Source: Gemmataceae bacterium (GTDB lineage Bacteria; Planctomycetota; Planctomycetia; Gemmatales; Gemmataceae). From it: a DNA stretch of 60,418 nt. Shown here piece by piece: positions 9,151-18,006 of this stretch. The notes under the pieces were generated by a model. It ran no database searches, had not been told where the DNA came from, and saw nothing but the letters and a program-made list of their open reading frames with translations. The translations under genes were made by a program, and so were the position numbers. Location: assembly GCA_019748295.1 (NCBI GenBank), contig JAIEPT010000012.1, forward strand, positions 1 through 60,418. The letters run 5' to 3'. Every line of letters starts with the position of its first letter. Positions within the stretch are counted from its first letter, which is position 1.

Positions 9151-9298
9151 AGCGAGCGGCGCCTGCATTTCTCCCCTCTCCCTCCGGGAGAGGGGCCGGG
9201 GGTGAGGGCGTGCGACGTGGCGTTACGCGAGAAAAGTCACCCTCACCCCAACCCTCTCCCGGAGGGAGAGGGAGGTAGACTAGCTCCTGCCGCTCGCC
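9151..9298. repeat. Repeat family A, full copy (A2)
   Basis: Same orientation as the copy at 67-226 and nearly identical to it, from AGCGAGCGGCGCCTGCATTT to CTCCTGCCGCTCGCC. It lies in the upstream region of the UDP-glucose dehydrogenase gene, so any promoter must lie inside it or in the 107 bases after it. Confidence 0.85.
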
Positions 9299-9405
9299 GA
9301 AGCAGGGCCGGTCGTTCCCCCAAGAAGTTGGCCTTGCTCGCGATCCGAACGGTCGGCCAAAATCGCTCGGCCAAAATGCCGACTTCCCCCCGTCGGAGTC
9401 TCCCC

Positions 9406-10710
9406 TTGAAGATCGCAGTCATCGGCACCGGTTACGTGGGCCTCGTCACTTCCACTTGCTTCGCCGAGAGCGGCAACGACGTCGTCGGCATCGACAAGGA
9501 CGAACGCAAGGTCGCGACCCTGGATCAGGGCAAACTGCCGATCTACGAGCCGGGCCTGCTCGAACTCGTCACGCGCAATCGCCGCGAACATCGCCTTCGC
9601 TTCAGCACCGATCTCGCCGCCGGCGTGATGGACGCCCGCGTCGTCTTCATCGCCGTCGGCACGCCGCAATCCGAAAGCGGCGCGGCCGATCTCTCGAATC
9701 TGTGGGCCGTCGGCGACGCCCTCGCGCCGCACCTCCGCAAGGATGCTCTCGTCGTCACCAAAAGCACCGTTCCCGTCGGCACCAATCGGCATTTGGCCGA
9801 GCGGATGTCGAAGATTGCGGGCCGGCCGATCGATGTCGCGAGCAATCCCGAGTTCCTTAAAGAAGGCGCCGCCCTCGACGACTTCATGAAGCCCGACCGC
9901 GTCGTCGTCGGCGTGCGTCGCCCCGAGTCGGCCGAGGTGCTGCGCGAGTTGCATGCGCCCTTCTTGCGAACCGAACGCCCCTTCCTCGTCATGTCGCCTG
10001 AAAGCGCCGAGATGACGAAGTACGTCGCCAACGCGATGCTTGCCACCAAGATCAGTTTCATCAACGAGATGGCGAATCTGTGCGAGAAGCTCGACGCCGA
10101 CATCAACGACGTTCGCCGCGGCATCGGCCACGATCAACGCATCGGCTTCCAGTTCCTCTTCCCGGGCCCCGGCTACGGCGGTTCGTGCTTCCCCAAGGAC
10201 GTCAACGCCCTCATCTATCTCGCGAACAACCTCGGCGCCTCGGTCAAGCTGATGGAAGCCGTCGATCGCGTGAACGTCAAGCAAAAGCAAGTGCTGCCGA
10301 CGAAAGTGAAAGGCTATTTCGGACCGGATCTAACGAAGAAGACGATTGCGATTTGGGGATTGGCGTTCAAGCCGCGTACCGACGACATCCGCGAAGCGCC
10401 CGCCCTGGTGCTGATCGACGAACTGCTGGAAGCCGGCGCCCAGGTCCGCGTCCACGATCCCGAAGCCGCCGCGAATGTCCGCGCGATCTACGGCGACAAG
10501 CTCACCTACTGCGACCGCCCTTATGGAGCCCTCGAAGGCGCCGACGCTCTCTGCGTCGTCACCGAGTGGCAGGAGTTCCGCAACCCCGACTTCGAGGTCA
10601 TGCGCCGCCTCATGCGGAAGCCAGTCATCTTCGACGGCCGCAATTTGTACGAGCCGAAGACGGTCAAGAGCCAAGGCTTCGAGTACTTCAGCATCGGCCG
10701 CCAAATCTAG
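9406..10710 (+). CDS. ugd: UDP-glucose 6-dehydrogenase
   Basis: 434 residues from a TTG at 9406, preceded by CGGAG at 7-base spacing and giving the usual M-K-I-A-V-I-G start. An ATG at 9376 in the same frame would add ten residues and has no clear ribosome site. Rossmann motif GTGYVGL near the N-terminus, the SP-E motif in [26 protein letters not shown], and the catalytic cysteine in [12 protein letters not shown] (C261). Oxidises UDP-glucose to UDP-glucuronate with two NAD for exopolysaccharide and sugar-nucleotide pools. A UDP-mannosamine-type dehydrogenase is less likely. Stands alone between repeats. Confidence 0.93.
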   Translation: MKIAVIGTGYVGLVTSTCFAESGNDVVGIDKDERKVATLDQGKLPIYEPGLLELVTRNRREHRLRFSTDLAAGVMDARVVFIAVGTPQSESGAADLSNLWAVGDALAPHLRKDALVVTKSTVPVGTNRHLAERMSKIAGRPIDVASNPEFLKEGAALDDFMKPDRVVVGVRRPESAEVLRELHAPFLRTERPFLVMSPESAEMTKYVANAMLATKISFINEMANLCEKLDADINDVRRGIGHDQRIGFQFLFPGPGYGGSCFPKDVNALIYLANNLGASVKLMEAVDRVNVKQKQVLPTKVKGYFGPDLTKKTIAIWGLAFKPRTDDIREAPALVLIDELLEAGAQVRVHDPEAAANVRAIYGDKLTYCDRPYGALEGADALCVVTEWQEFRNPDFEVMRRLMRKPVIFDGRNLYEPKTVKSQGFEYFSIGRQI

Positions 10711-10813
10711 CCGCGTATTGCTCCCCTCTCCCCTTGGGGGAGAGGGGCTGGGGGTGAGGGGGCGGCCCCTCGCGGCGGCTCACTTTTCTCTCCACGGTCC
10801 ATTTCCCTTGCAG

Positions 10814-10876
10814 GTCTTCCGCTTGCGGCTTAGCGTTCGCGTGGACGAACCTCGGATCGCTAAGCCGCTAGCGGTG
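10814..10876. repeat. Repeat family B, copy B2
   Basis: TCTTCCGCTTGCGGCTTAGCG ends the left arm and CGCTAAGCCGCTAGCGG the right arm; one arm has a base change (CTAG for CAAG). A family-L hairpin follows within 45 bases. Confidence 0.8.
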
Positions 10877-10913
10877 GTCGCGGAATGTGAACACTCGATC
10901 CTGTATGTGCCCT

Positions 10914-10948
10914 TCCCGCGGAACGCCGCGGAGGGCGTTCCCTACAAC
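10914..10948. repeat. Repeat family L hairpin, copy L1
   Basis: GGAACGCCGCGGAGGGCGTTCC hairpin followed by CTACA. It is the reverse orientation of the hairpins at 40514 and 46974, which also sit beside a family-B repeat. Confidence 0.7.
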
Positions 10949-11032
10949 GCATCATGCCGCGCTCGCCTCGCTTCGCTCCTTTCGTTACCATTTCCTCTAT
11001 GCCCCGCAAATGAAACCGATCGGGAGATCGAC

Positions 11033-12727
11033 ATGCTTACCTTGCGATTGCTCATCCTGGTGCTGGGGGTTTCGCTCGCTCTCGCGGCGACCGCCTCGGC
11101 GCAATCCGAAGCGGACGTCAAAGCCAATACCTTCCTCAACGCCTTCGTGGGCAAGCTTCGGCCCATGGAGATCGAAGGCGCCCGTGCCTGGTGGAACGCC
11201 AACATCACCGGCAAGGACGAGGACTTCAAGAAGAAGGAAGAGATTCAGAACAAGATCGATCGCTTCCTCGCCGACCGCGACCAGTTCGCTCAACTGAAGG
11301 CGATCAAGGAATCGAAGATCGAGGAACCGCTGCTGCGCCGGTCGATCGACGTCATCTACTTGCAATCGCTGGAAAAGCAGGTGGACGTCGAACTGCTCGA
11401 CAAAATGTCCGCGCTGGCCAACAGCGTCGAGCAAAAGTTCAACACCTTCCGCGCGGAGGTGGACGGCAAAAAGCTCGCGGATGCCGAGGTGCGGAAGATT
11501 CTCAAGTCGTCCACGCTTTCGGAAAAACGGAAGGAAGTATGGGAGGCGTCCAAGAAGGTCGGCGCCGTCGTGGAACCGGAACTGAAGGAACTCGTCCAGC
11601 TTCGCAATCAGGCCGCCAAGAAGCTCGGCTTCGCCAACTACCACGCTCTGATGCTGAATCTGAACGAGCAAAACGGCGAAGATCTCATCAAGCTCTTCGA
11701 TCAGCTCGACGACCTGACCCGCGAGCCGTTCTTCAAGGCGAAGGGCGAGATCGACGCCCAGCTTGCGAAGAACGTCGGCGTGAAGGTCGAGGATTTGATG
11801 CCCTGGCATTACCACGATCTGTTCTTCCAAGAAGTGCCCGCCGTCTTCCAGGCGGATCTCGACAAGACCTACTCAAGCGTGGACATTATCGCCCTGTGTC
11901 GCGATTTCTACCGAGGCATCGATTTGCCGATCGATCTGGTGATCGAGCGAAGCAACAACGATTTCGCGCCGAAGCAAGGCAAGAGCCCGCATGCCTTCTG
12001 CATCGACCTGACCCGCGGCGGCGACGACGTGCGTGTGCTGGCGAACGTGGTGCCGAACGAATACTGGATGTCCACCATGCTGCACGAGTTCGGCCATTCG
12101 GTCTACAGCAGCATCAACATCCCCGCGAAATTGCCGTACGTCCTTCGCACCGAAGCCCACATCCTCGCCACCGAAGGCGTGGCGATGATGTTCGAGAAAA
12201 TGTCGAAACGACGCGGCTGGCTCGAAAAGATGGGCGTGAAGCTCGACGATCCGGACGCCTTCCAAACGACCGCGCGGAAGATGCAGCGCTATCAGCTCCT
12301 CGTCTTCTCGCGCTGGTGCCAGGTGATGCTGCGGTTCGAGAAGGCGATGTACGAGAACCCCGACCAGGACCTCAACAAGCTCTGGTGGGACATCGTCGAG
12401 AAGTATCAGGGGATGAAACGCCCCGCGGGCCGCAACGCGCCGGACTACGGCAGCAAGATCCACATCATCGTCGCCCCGGTCTATTACCACAACTACATGA
12501 TGGGCGAGCTGTTCGCCTCGCAACTCCACCACGCGATTGTACGCGAGGTTTACAAGGGAGCGGATCCCGAAAGCGTCGTCTACGTCGGCAACAAGGAAGT
12601 TGGGGCGTTCATGCGAGCCAAGGTCTTCGATCCGGGCCGCACGCTGAGCTGGAACGAACTGACGCGTTTCGCCACTGGCGCCCCCCTGAGCGCGGAAGCG
12701 TTCGCGAAGGACTTTCAGGCGAAGTAA
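11033..12727 (+). CDS. Secreted HEXXH zinc metallopeptidase (M2/M3-like)
   Basis: 564 residues. The ATG at 11033 has GGGAGA 6 bases upstream and opens a clear signal peptide (LRLLILVLGVSLALAATASAQ). The protein is helical and follows the angiotensin-converting enzyme/oligopeptidase fold. It has HEFGH at 351-355, with E381 in ILATEGVAMMF the likely third zinc ligand, and DYGSKIHIIVAPVYYHNYMMGELFASQL near the end, where M2/M3 enzymes carry their substrate-binding His and Tyr. It should cleave peptides outside the cytoplasm. It is followed at once by a repeat block. M2 and M3 are hard to separate by eye. Confidence 0.88.
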   Translation: MLTLRLLILVLGVSLALAATASAQSEADVKANTFLNAFVGKLRPMEIEGARAWWNANITGKDEDFKKKEEIQNKIDRFLADRDQFAQLKAIKESKIEEPLLRRSIDVIYLQSLEKQVDVELLDKMSALANSVEQKFNTFRAEVDGKKLADAEVRKILKSSTLSEKRKEVWEASKKVGAVVEPELKELVQLRNQAAKKLGFANYHALMLNLNEQNGEDLIKLFDQLDDLTREPFFKAKGEIDAQLAKNVGVKVEDLMPWHYHDLFFQEVPAVFQADLDKTYSSVDIIALCRDFYRGIDLPIDLVIERSNNDFAPKQGKSPHAFCIDLTRGGDDVRVLANVVPNEYWMSTMLHEFGHSVYSSINIPAKLPYVLRTEAHILATEGVAMMFEKMSKRRGWLEKMGVKLDDPDAFQTTARKMQRYQLLVFSRWCQVMLRFEKAMYENPDQDLNKLWWDIVEKYQGMKRPAGRNAPDYGSKIHIIVAPVYYHNYMMGELFASQLHHAIVREVYKGADPESVVYVGNKEVGAFMRAKVFDPGRTLSWNELTRFATGAPLSAEAFAKDFQAK

Positions 12728-12731
12728 AGAA

Positions 12732-13117
12732 TAGTCCTCACGCTCCGCGTGAGGTCAGCGAGAGTAGTCCTCACGCTCCGCGTGAGGTCAGCGGCGATGC
12801 CAGGTCAAACCGATATGTTTTCGTGAGTAGTCCTCACGCTCCGAGCTTGTGATTTTTTGCCGAAAACTCGAAACGATCCCTCAAAAACGTCGTGTTTCAG
12901 ACGGGTTTTTCCGGCGGTTCGGCAAAAAATCACAAGCTCTCCGCGTGAGGTCAGCGGCAATGCCAGGTCAAACCGATATGTTTTCGTGGCGACAAGTTTA
13001 TCTAACTTGTCGGAATCGAATCTTCTGAAGCCATTTGAACAAGTTGGATAAACTTGTTTCCACGGTCGTCAGACTTTGCATCGCCGCTGACCTCACGCGG
13101 AGCGTGAGGACTACTCA
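12732..13117. repeat. Repeat family C block (C1)
   Basis: Several copies of the palindrome AGTCCTCACGCTCCGCGTGAGG followed by TCAGCGGC. The block ends with the reversed copy CTGACCTCACGCGGAGCGTGAGGACTACT near 13086-13115. Between these lies a second hairpin made of ACAAGTTTATCTAACTTGT (12990 on) and ACAAGTTGGATAAACTTGT (13039 on). The whole separates the peptidase and GTPase genes, which are convergent, and holds no gene. A 95-bp mobile element is inserted in one of the palindromes. A related block is at 55259-55590. Confidence 0.85.
12844..12938. mobile_element. 95-bp MITE-like element with 21-bp perfect inverted ends
   Basis: The first and last 21 bases are perfect inverted repeats; the left end reads AGCTTGTGATTTTTTGCCGA plus one A. 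The element is flanked by direct CTCCG duplications at 12839-12843 and 12939-12943. Removing the element and one CTCCG restores the palindrome CACGCTCCGCGTGAGG seen in neighbouring family-C copies, so this is an insertion with a 5-bp target duplication. The inside (53 bases) has no open frame. A transposase supplied from elsewhere is implied. Confidence 0.85.
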
Positions 13118-13122
13118 GCCGC

Positions 13123-14160
13123 TTACGTGCTCGCCAAGATGTGCATGATGTCCGCGTCTTTGACGATGTAGGTCTTGCTCTCCAGTCGATACAAGCCGCG
13201 GGTTTTGGCTTCCTTCATCGACCCGCAGGCGACGAAATCGTCGTAACCCACCACTTCGCCGCGGACGAAGCCGCGGGACAGATCGGTGTGGATCGCGCCG
13301 GCGGCTTCCATGGCGCTCACGCCGTTGATGATGGGCCATGCTCGGCATTCGTCTTCGCCGACGGTGAAAAACACGATCAGGCCCATGCCCGCGAAGATTT
13401 GCCGAACCACCTCGTCGCGCGAAAAGCCGGTCACGCCCATGTCGCTCATGAATGCCTTGCGATCCTCGTCCGACAGTTCCGACAACTCCATTTCGAGCTT
13501 CGCGGGAGCGGCCACGGCGTCGGGGGCGAGTTCGAGCAAATCCTTCGGCAACTCCTTGCCTCCCTGATCGTCCCCCTGGTTGACGAAGACCAGTTGCCGC
13601 TTGAGCGTGAGCAGTTGAAAGCTGCGGACGGCCTTCTCCTCGTCCTCCTTCAAGCCCAGAGCGGAGGCGGGTTGGCCCTCCTCGAAGCCCTCGTTGATGC
13701 GCGTGAGGATGTCGATTTCGAGCTGATCGCGTTCCTTTTCCTTGGCGGGCTTGGCCTTCTTGAGCTGATCGCGAAGCTTGTCGATGCGGGACATGACGAT
13801 TTCCATGTCCGCCACGAGCATCTCATCGCGGAACTTGCGGAGTTCGTCCGCCAAATTGCCGCCGGAATAGCCGTTGAGCACGATCAGGAGGCCGTCGGCA
13901 TCGCGCATGATGCCGAGCCGTCGAGCGTTGTCGCGGCGTTCGCTTGGGTTGAGCCCGGGCGTGTCGAGGAACTCCATCTTGGCGGCGGTGGTCTTCTTCG
14001 GCTTGAAAAGGCCCGAGAGAAATGTGAGCCGCGGATCCGGAACTTCCGGTTTGCCCATCTGCCCCTGCTGACTTCGCGAGGGATCGGGCACGACGCCGGT
14101 GAGCCATTGGAACACCGTGCTTTTGCCCGACCCGGAGAACCCAGCGATACCGACTTTCAT
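13123..14160 (-). CDS. YchF/Obg-like GTPase-family ATPase
   Basis: 345 residues from the ATG at 14160, with GGAG 7 bases upstream. P-loop GFSGSGKST at the N-terminus and switch II DTPGLNPSERRDNARRLG. A long helical insert follows (SRIDKLRDQLKKAKPAKEKERDQLEIDIL), then an NQ-type nucleotide contact (QLVFVNQGDD) and a C-terminal TGS-like region (GLIVFFTVGEDECRAWPI..AAGAIHTDLSRGFVRGEVVGYDDFVACGSMKEAKTRGLYRLESKTYIVKDADIMHI). The C-terminal part matches YchF, whose members bind ATP and associate with ribosomes. The N-terminal part is more divergent than the housekeeping YchF, so this is probably a planctomycete paralogue. Confidence 0.85.
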   Translation of the reverse strand: MKVGIAGFSGSGKSTVFQWLTGVVPDPSRSQQGQMGKPEVPDPRLTFLSGLFKPKKTTAAKMEFLDTPGLNPSERRDNARRLGIMRDADGLLIVLNGYSGGNLADELRKFRDEMLVADMEIVMSRIDKLRDQLKKAKPAKEKERDQLEIDILTRINEGFEEGQPASALGLKEDEEKAVRSFQLLTLKRQLVFVNQGDDQGGKELPKDLLELAPDAVAAPAKLEMELSELSDEDRKAFMSDMGVTGFSRDEVVRQIFAGMGLIVFFTVGEDECRAWPIINGVSAMEAAGAIHTDLSRGFVRGEVVGYDDFVACGSMKEAKTRGLYRLESKTYIVKDADIMHILAST

Positions 14161-14268
14161 GGAGAAGCTCCTGACCGAGACTGATGATTCGCGCGATGAG
14201 TCGCCCGCGAAAGCGCTCATTGTACGGAAGGCTCGAAACCCCGCCGCACGAGAGGACGGAGTGGATAT

Positions 14269-14547
14269 GCGGCGACAGCGAAGCTTCCCCTCTCCCCCGC
14301 CGGGATCAAGTGGATCCCTGCGATCGAGTTGCCGCGGGGGAGAGGGTGGCCGAAGGCCGGGTGAGGGGCGCTTCGGAAGACAGGTGTTTTCATAGACGCC
14401 ACGTTCCCTGAACTTCTATGTCCAAAAAGGACCAGCCTTCTGAAGCTCCCCTCACCCGCCCTTCGGGCACCCTCTCCCCCGCGGTGATTATTGGGCGTGG
14501 GCGATCGGGATCCCTGCGGGGGAGAGGGGATGCTTCGCTGTCGCCGC
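14269..14547. mobile_element. Repeat family D element (D1), 279 bp with inverted ends
   Basis: Terminal inverted repeats start GCGGCGACAGCGAAGC and run through TCCCCTCTCCCCCGC and GGGATC. Inside are further palindromes (GGTGGCCGAAGGCCGGGTGAGGGG against CCCCTCACCCGCCCTTCGGGCACC). A second copy is at 31688-32006. The right end abuts the stop codon of the adenylate cyclase gene, which is read from the other strand. No open frame inside. Confidence 0.75.
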
Positions 14548-16172
14548 TAGCAGGCGACGCGCCAGACGAAGATGCATTCGGGCGAACCGGGGACGGGGTG
14601 GGCGCCGAGATCGATGCAATCGATCGCGATACGCAATGACGTTCGCGTTGCGTGGCTGACGATGATCGGGCCGCCGAGCGATTTGGTGAGTTGCTCCATG
14701 CGCTGGGCGAAGTTGACCGTTTCGCCGATGGCGGTGAACTCACGGCGACGGCGCGGCTTGTCGCCGTCGTCCAGCGTGGCGCCGAAGCATCCGACCAGAG
14801 CCGGGCCGGTGTGGATGCCGATGCCGACGACGAGGCGTTGTTCCCCGGCGACCTCGAGATCGGCATTGAGCACCGCGAGGCGTGCCAGCATTTCGCGGGC
14901 ACAGTCGAGCGCCAGGTCCGCATGATCCTCGCGTGGGCCGGTCGCGCCGAAAAGAGCCATGACGCCGTCGCCGAGGAACTTGTTCACGTAGCCGCCTTTC
15001 TGCTCGATCGCCTGCACGGCAAGCGTGAGGAAGCGATTGAGCAGCGAACCCACTTTTGCGGGATCTTCGCCGGCACAACGGCGCGTGAAGCCGCGGATGT
15101 CGGCGAAGAGAACGGTGATGCGTTCGAGCTTCACCTCGAGGCCGTGGTAGCGATCGAGAATCTGGTCGCGTACTTCGGGGCTGACGAACTCGCCGAAGGT
15201 GTCGCGGGTTTCGCGGGCTTCCAAAAGGGCGAGGGCCATGTCGTTGAACCGGTCGGTAAGCCGGCCCCATTCGTCAGGTCGCTGGTCGCCGATGCGCGTT
15301 TCCAAATCGCCGCGTGCGATGCGGTCCGTGGCTTCGCCGTGGCTGCGCACCCAGGCACGCAGGTCAAGGCCGACCACGGCGAAGATGACGAACCCCGTGA
15401 CGCTGCTGGCGGCGAATACGCCGAGGGCGATGCCTATTTCTTGGACGGGATCGAGTCGCGAGTAGACGAAATTGATGGCCAAGACGAGCAAGGCGAGCAA
15501 CGGCACCCACGCCGCCGCGACCCAAAGCAGGACGACGCGCTGAGCGAACGAGAGCCGAACCACGCCTTGAATATCGGCGGGGCGGACGTCCTTGAAGAAA
15601 TCGGAATAGAGAAAACGCGTGAGGTAGGATTCGAAGGGGAAATAGGTCTGCATCGTCGTGAACAAGGCCGTAACCACGAACGAGAGGACGAAGTGTCCCC
15701 AGATAGGCGAGGCGTTCTCGGTCCCGCCGACCCCGCAGATCACGGCGGGGAAAATGACGCCCCCAGGGAGGATGGCGATGAGATTGACGACGAGTTGCCA
15801 AGCCGGAAGATTGATGAGCCGCTTGCGGGCATGGTCGAGAAAAGCGGGATCGACGGGTGCGCCGGACAGCAACTTCTGCCGAGCCTGAATCAGCGGCCGC
15901 ATGAGAAAGAACATGGCCATGAGTGCCGCCGGGTAGGCGACGACGTTGTAGATGGTGCAGGCGACATTCCAAAACGCATCGGTCTGCTTCTCGGTCATGA
16001 AGCGGCGGACGATGAGGAAATCGTTGTAAAGAAAACTGAAGACGCTTCCGCCGAGATTCGAGGCGACCGCCAAGAGCACGAGGCCCACGAATGGCTGCCG
16101 CCGAAAGAAGCCAGGCCGCGGAGTTCGAATCTCCGGCGGCGCAGGCTCGAGGGTGTTGGGGGCCAGGTTCAT
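14547..16172 (-). CDS. Membrane-bound adenylate/guanylate cyclase (class III)
   Basis: 541 residues from the ATG at 16172; an in-frame GTG at 16217 is an alternative and neither has a strong ribosome site. The first 290 residues hold about six hydrophobic helices (FVGLVLLAVASNLGGSVFSFLYN, VVAYPAALMAMFFLM, LVVNLIAILPGGVIFPAVICGVG and others). A HAMP-like segment follows (LRAWVRSHGEATDRIARGDLETRIGDQRPDEWGRLTDRFNDM). The catalytic domain has metal-binding aspartates in VLFADIRGFT and KFLGDGVMALFG, and GIGIHTGPALVGCFG. Makes cyclic nucleotide in response to a membrane signal. The stop codon lies exactly at the end of element D1, so the last residues may have changed. Confidence 0.9.
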   Translation of the reverse strand: MNLAPNTLEPAPPEIRTPRPGFFRRQPFVGLVLLAVASNLGGSVFSFLYNDFLIVRRFMTEKQTDAFWNVACTIYNVVAYPAALMAMFFLMRPLIQARQKLLSGAPVDPAFLDHARKRLINLPAWQLVVNLIAILPGGVIFPAVICGVGGTENASPIWGHFVLSFVVTALFTTMQTYFPFESYLTRFLYSDFFKDVRPADIQGVVRLSFAQRVVLLWVAAAWVPLLALLVLAINFVYSRLDPVQEIGIALGVFAASSVTGFVIFAVVGLDLRAWVRSHGEATDRIARGDLETRIGDQRPDEWGRLTDRFNDMALALLEARETRDTFGEFVSPEVRDQILDRYHGLEVKLERITVLFADIRGFTRRCAGEDPAKVGSLLNRFLTLAVQAIEQKGGYVNKFLGDGVMALFGATGPREDHADLALDCAREMLARLAVLNADLEVAGEQRLVVGIGIHTGPALVGCFGATLDDGDKPRRRREFTAIGETVNFAQRMEQLTKSLGGPIIVSHATRTSLRIAIDCIDLGAHPVPGSPECIFVWRVAC

Positions 16173-16240
16173 GGCAAAGGCTTCGCCATCATGAAGAGGC
16201 CCAGTCGTCCAGTCCACGCGACCGCTTTGGCGTTTCCCGA

Positions 16241-17380
16241 CTAAATCTTAATTTCCGCCAGGGCATTTGCAAGAGTATCGATGTCTTCCGCCGTATTGAA
16301 CGGACCAGGGCTGACGCGGACGGCGCCGTCCGGGAACGTGCCGATCGCCTTGTGAACATAGGGCGCGCAATGCAGGCCCGGGCGGATGGCGATCTCGAAT
16401 GCTTGGTCGAGAATGCCTCCGATCTCCGGAGCCGGCAAATGTTCGGCGCGGAAGCTGATGGTCCCCACGCGTCGCGCATGGTCGCGGTGGCCGAACGTTT
16501 CGTAACCGCCGATTTCGTCGAGGCGTCGCCAAAGGCGTTCGACGAGTTCCACTTCGTGGCGATGGATTTTTTCGAGCCCCTGTTCCGTCACCCAACGCAC
16601 GCCGGCAGCCAATCCGGCGACGCCGAGGACATTGGGCGTGCCGCCTTCGAGCCAGTAGGGCATTTCCTTGGGTTGCGTCTCGCTGGAGGAATCGCCGCCG
16701 GTGCCGCCTTCGCGCCAGACGCCGACCTTGGCCCGCGGGCCGACATAGAGCGCGCCGGTGCCGGTCGGTCCCATCAGCGACTTATGGCCAGGAAACGCGA
16801 TGAGATCGAGGTGCATCGCCTGAACATCGATCGGAATCACGCCGGCGGTTTGGGCGACGTCCACGAGGAAGAGCACATCCCCCTTCCTCGCGATTTGGCC
16901 CATCTCTGCGATTGGCTGCACCGTCCCAAGGACATTGCTGCCGTGCGTGAGGGCGATCAATCGGGTCTGCGGCGTAATCGCTTTGCGAACCGCATCGGGG
17001 TCGATCGTCCCGCCCGCATCGGCAGCAAGCCGTGTGAGGTTGATCTTGCCCGCGAGTTCCATGGCCCGCAAAGGCCGCGAAATGCTGTTGTGTTCGAGGT
17101 CGCTGGTGATGACGTGATCGCCCTCGCGCAGCACGCCCTTGAACGCCATGTTGAGCGCATCGGTGCAGTTGAGCGTGAACGCGAACCGCTCCGGCGCCTC
17201 GCCATGGAAGAACTGATTGAGCACATGCCGGCAATCGTCGAGCGCATGCTCCGCCGCCAAAGCCATCTTGTGCCCGGCACGACCCGGATTCGCGAGGCTC
17301 GAACGAGCGAAGCGGTCGAGCGCCTGGTAGACGACTTCCGGCTTCGGAAAACTAGTGGCGGCGTTATCGAGGTAGATCAT
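16241..17380 (-). CDS. Cysteine desulfurase-family aminotransferase (class V)
   Basis: 379 residues. Starts MIYLDNAATSFPKP, typical of the desulfurase subfamily that includes SufS/CsdA-like enzymes. LTHGSNVLGTVQPI and VDVAQTAGVIPIDV bind PLP, and GHKSLMGPTGTGALYVG carries the Schiff-base lysine. The likely active cysteine is in IAIRPGLHCAPYVH. It would take sulfur from cysteine as a persulfide. It is on the same strand as thiF, the MoaD-like carrier and the threonine-synthase-like gene further upstream, and so could feed sulfur to that carrier. Two toxin-antitoxin modules and a Uma2 gene lie between, so co-transcription is unlikely. Confidence 0.88.
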   Translation of the reverse strand: MIYLDNAATSFPKPEVVYQALDRFARSSLANPGRAGHKMALAAEHALDDCRHVLNQFFHGEAPERFAFTLNCTDALNMAFKGVLREGDHVITSDLEHNSISRPLRAMELAGKINLTRLAADAGGTIDPDAVRKAITPQTRLIALTHGSNVLGTVQPIAEMGQIARKGDVLFLVDVAQTAGVIPIDVQAMHLDLIAFPGHKSLMGPTGTGALYVGPRAKVGVWREGGTGGDSSSETQPKEMPYWLEGGTPNVLGVAGLAAGVRWVTEQGLEKIHRHEVELVERLWRRLDEIGGYETFGHRDHARRVGTISFRAEHLPAPEIGGILDQAFEIAIRPGLHCAPYVHKAIGTFPDGAVRVSPGPFNTAEDIDTLANALAEIKI

Positions 17381-17413
17381 GTTGGATTGCGGTTGGTCCG
17401 GCTCGTTTTGCGA

Positions 17414-17668
17414 TTATTTGCGAACGTGAAAGGCATCGCTTACTTTCACTTCGCGGGTGTCTCGAACGACTTCGTAATTCACGCGGAGTGGCGGAACCTT
17501 CAACACCCATAGCCCTTCAGACAGGTATTCGCCTGCAAACGGATCTCGGGTGAGCAGTTCCTGGATTCGGCGATCGGCATAGGTGACGTCATTCGGTTGG
17601 GGATCGGTGAGGTAAGCCTCGGCAAGTGCTTCGGTTGCCGAATCACTCCAGTGAACGGCAAAGGCCAT
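17414..17668 (-). CDS. RelE/ParE-type toxin
   Basis: 84 residues: MAFAVHWSDSATEALAEAYL..PNDVTYADRRIQELLTRDPFAGEYLSEGLWVLKVPPLRVNYEVVRDTREVKVSDAFHVRK. This is the compact RelE/ParE pattern, with two helices followed by strands and the 'PPLRV.YEV' core. Its ATG follows the stop of the antitoxin directly (TAAATG), so the two are co-translated. It would inhibit ribosomes or gyrase when free. It appears intact, unlike the toxins of the other modules in this window. Confidence 0.75.
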   Translation of the reverse strand: MAFAVHWSDSATEALAEAYLTDPQPNDVTYADRRIQELLTRDPFAGEYLSEGLWVLKVPPLRVNYEVVRDTREVKVSDAFHVRK

Positions 17669-17962
17669 TTACTTGCTCCATTTTGCCTTGAGCGTTTTGA
17701 GGATTTCGTCCTTTCGCTCTCGAGTAAGCGAACCTTCTTTCTCTCGGACGCTTTCGAGCGTCCGCATCATTTCGCTCACTTGTTCGCTCGTGTACCACGG
17801 CTCGCTGGAAGCCATCCGAGACTTGTGCCTCTCGACCATTTCACGCACTTTGAGCGACATGGCAGTGCCAATTACAACGCCGCTCGCGTCGCACAATTCA
17901 ACGACCTGCATGGCATTCGCAAAAGCGGAGACTTGCTCTGGAGTAAGCTCAATACGACTCAT
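17669..17962 (-). CDS. Antitoxin of RelE/ParE module
   Basis: 97 residues, starting MSRIELTPEQVSAFANAMQVVELCDASGVVIGTAMS and then helical and charged. It is clearly related to the antitoxin at 18915-19208 (MERIQLTPEQNAIVASALDPVEIFDASGKTLG), so the two modules are paralogous. Both lie upstream of a small toxin frame. It would bind and neutralise the toxin at 17414-17668 and probably repress the pair. Confidence 0.75.
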   Translation of the reverse strand: MSRIELTPEQVSAFANAMQVVELCDASGVVIGTAMSLKVREMVERHKSRMASSEPWYTSEQVSEMMRTLESVREKEGSLTRERKDEILKTLKAKWSK

Positions 17963-18006
17963 AATTTCGCCTCGCCAATTTCGGGACGCTTCTTGCCTGA
18001 CTTATT

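Larger units (their letters stand above)
10711..11032. other. Gene-free stretch with palindromic repeats
   Basis: About 320 bases between ugd and the peptidase gene. It holds a partial family-A hairpin (about 10720-10770, CCCCTCTCCCCTTGGGGGAGAGGGG), repeat B2 and repeat L1. No coding sequence is seen apart from the leader of the next gene. Confidence 0.7.

Noticed and set aside
10475..11032. N-terminal extension of the metallopeptidase frame by 186 codons
   Set aside because: The extension overlaps ugd and repeats; the ATG at 11033 has a ribosome site and opens a signal peptide.
14652..16244. Open frame of 530 codons on the plus strand
   Set aside because: Antisense to the adenylate cyclase; no domain, many charged residues typical of a shadow frame.
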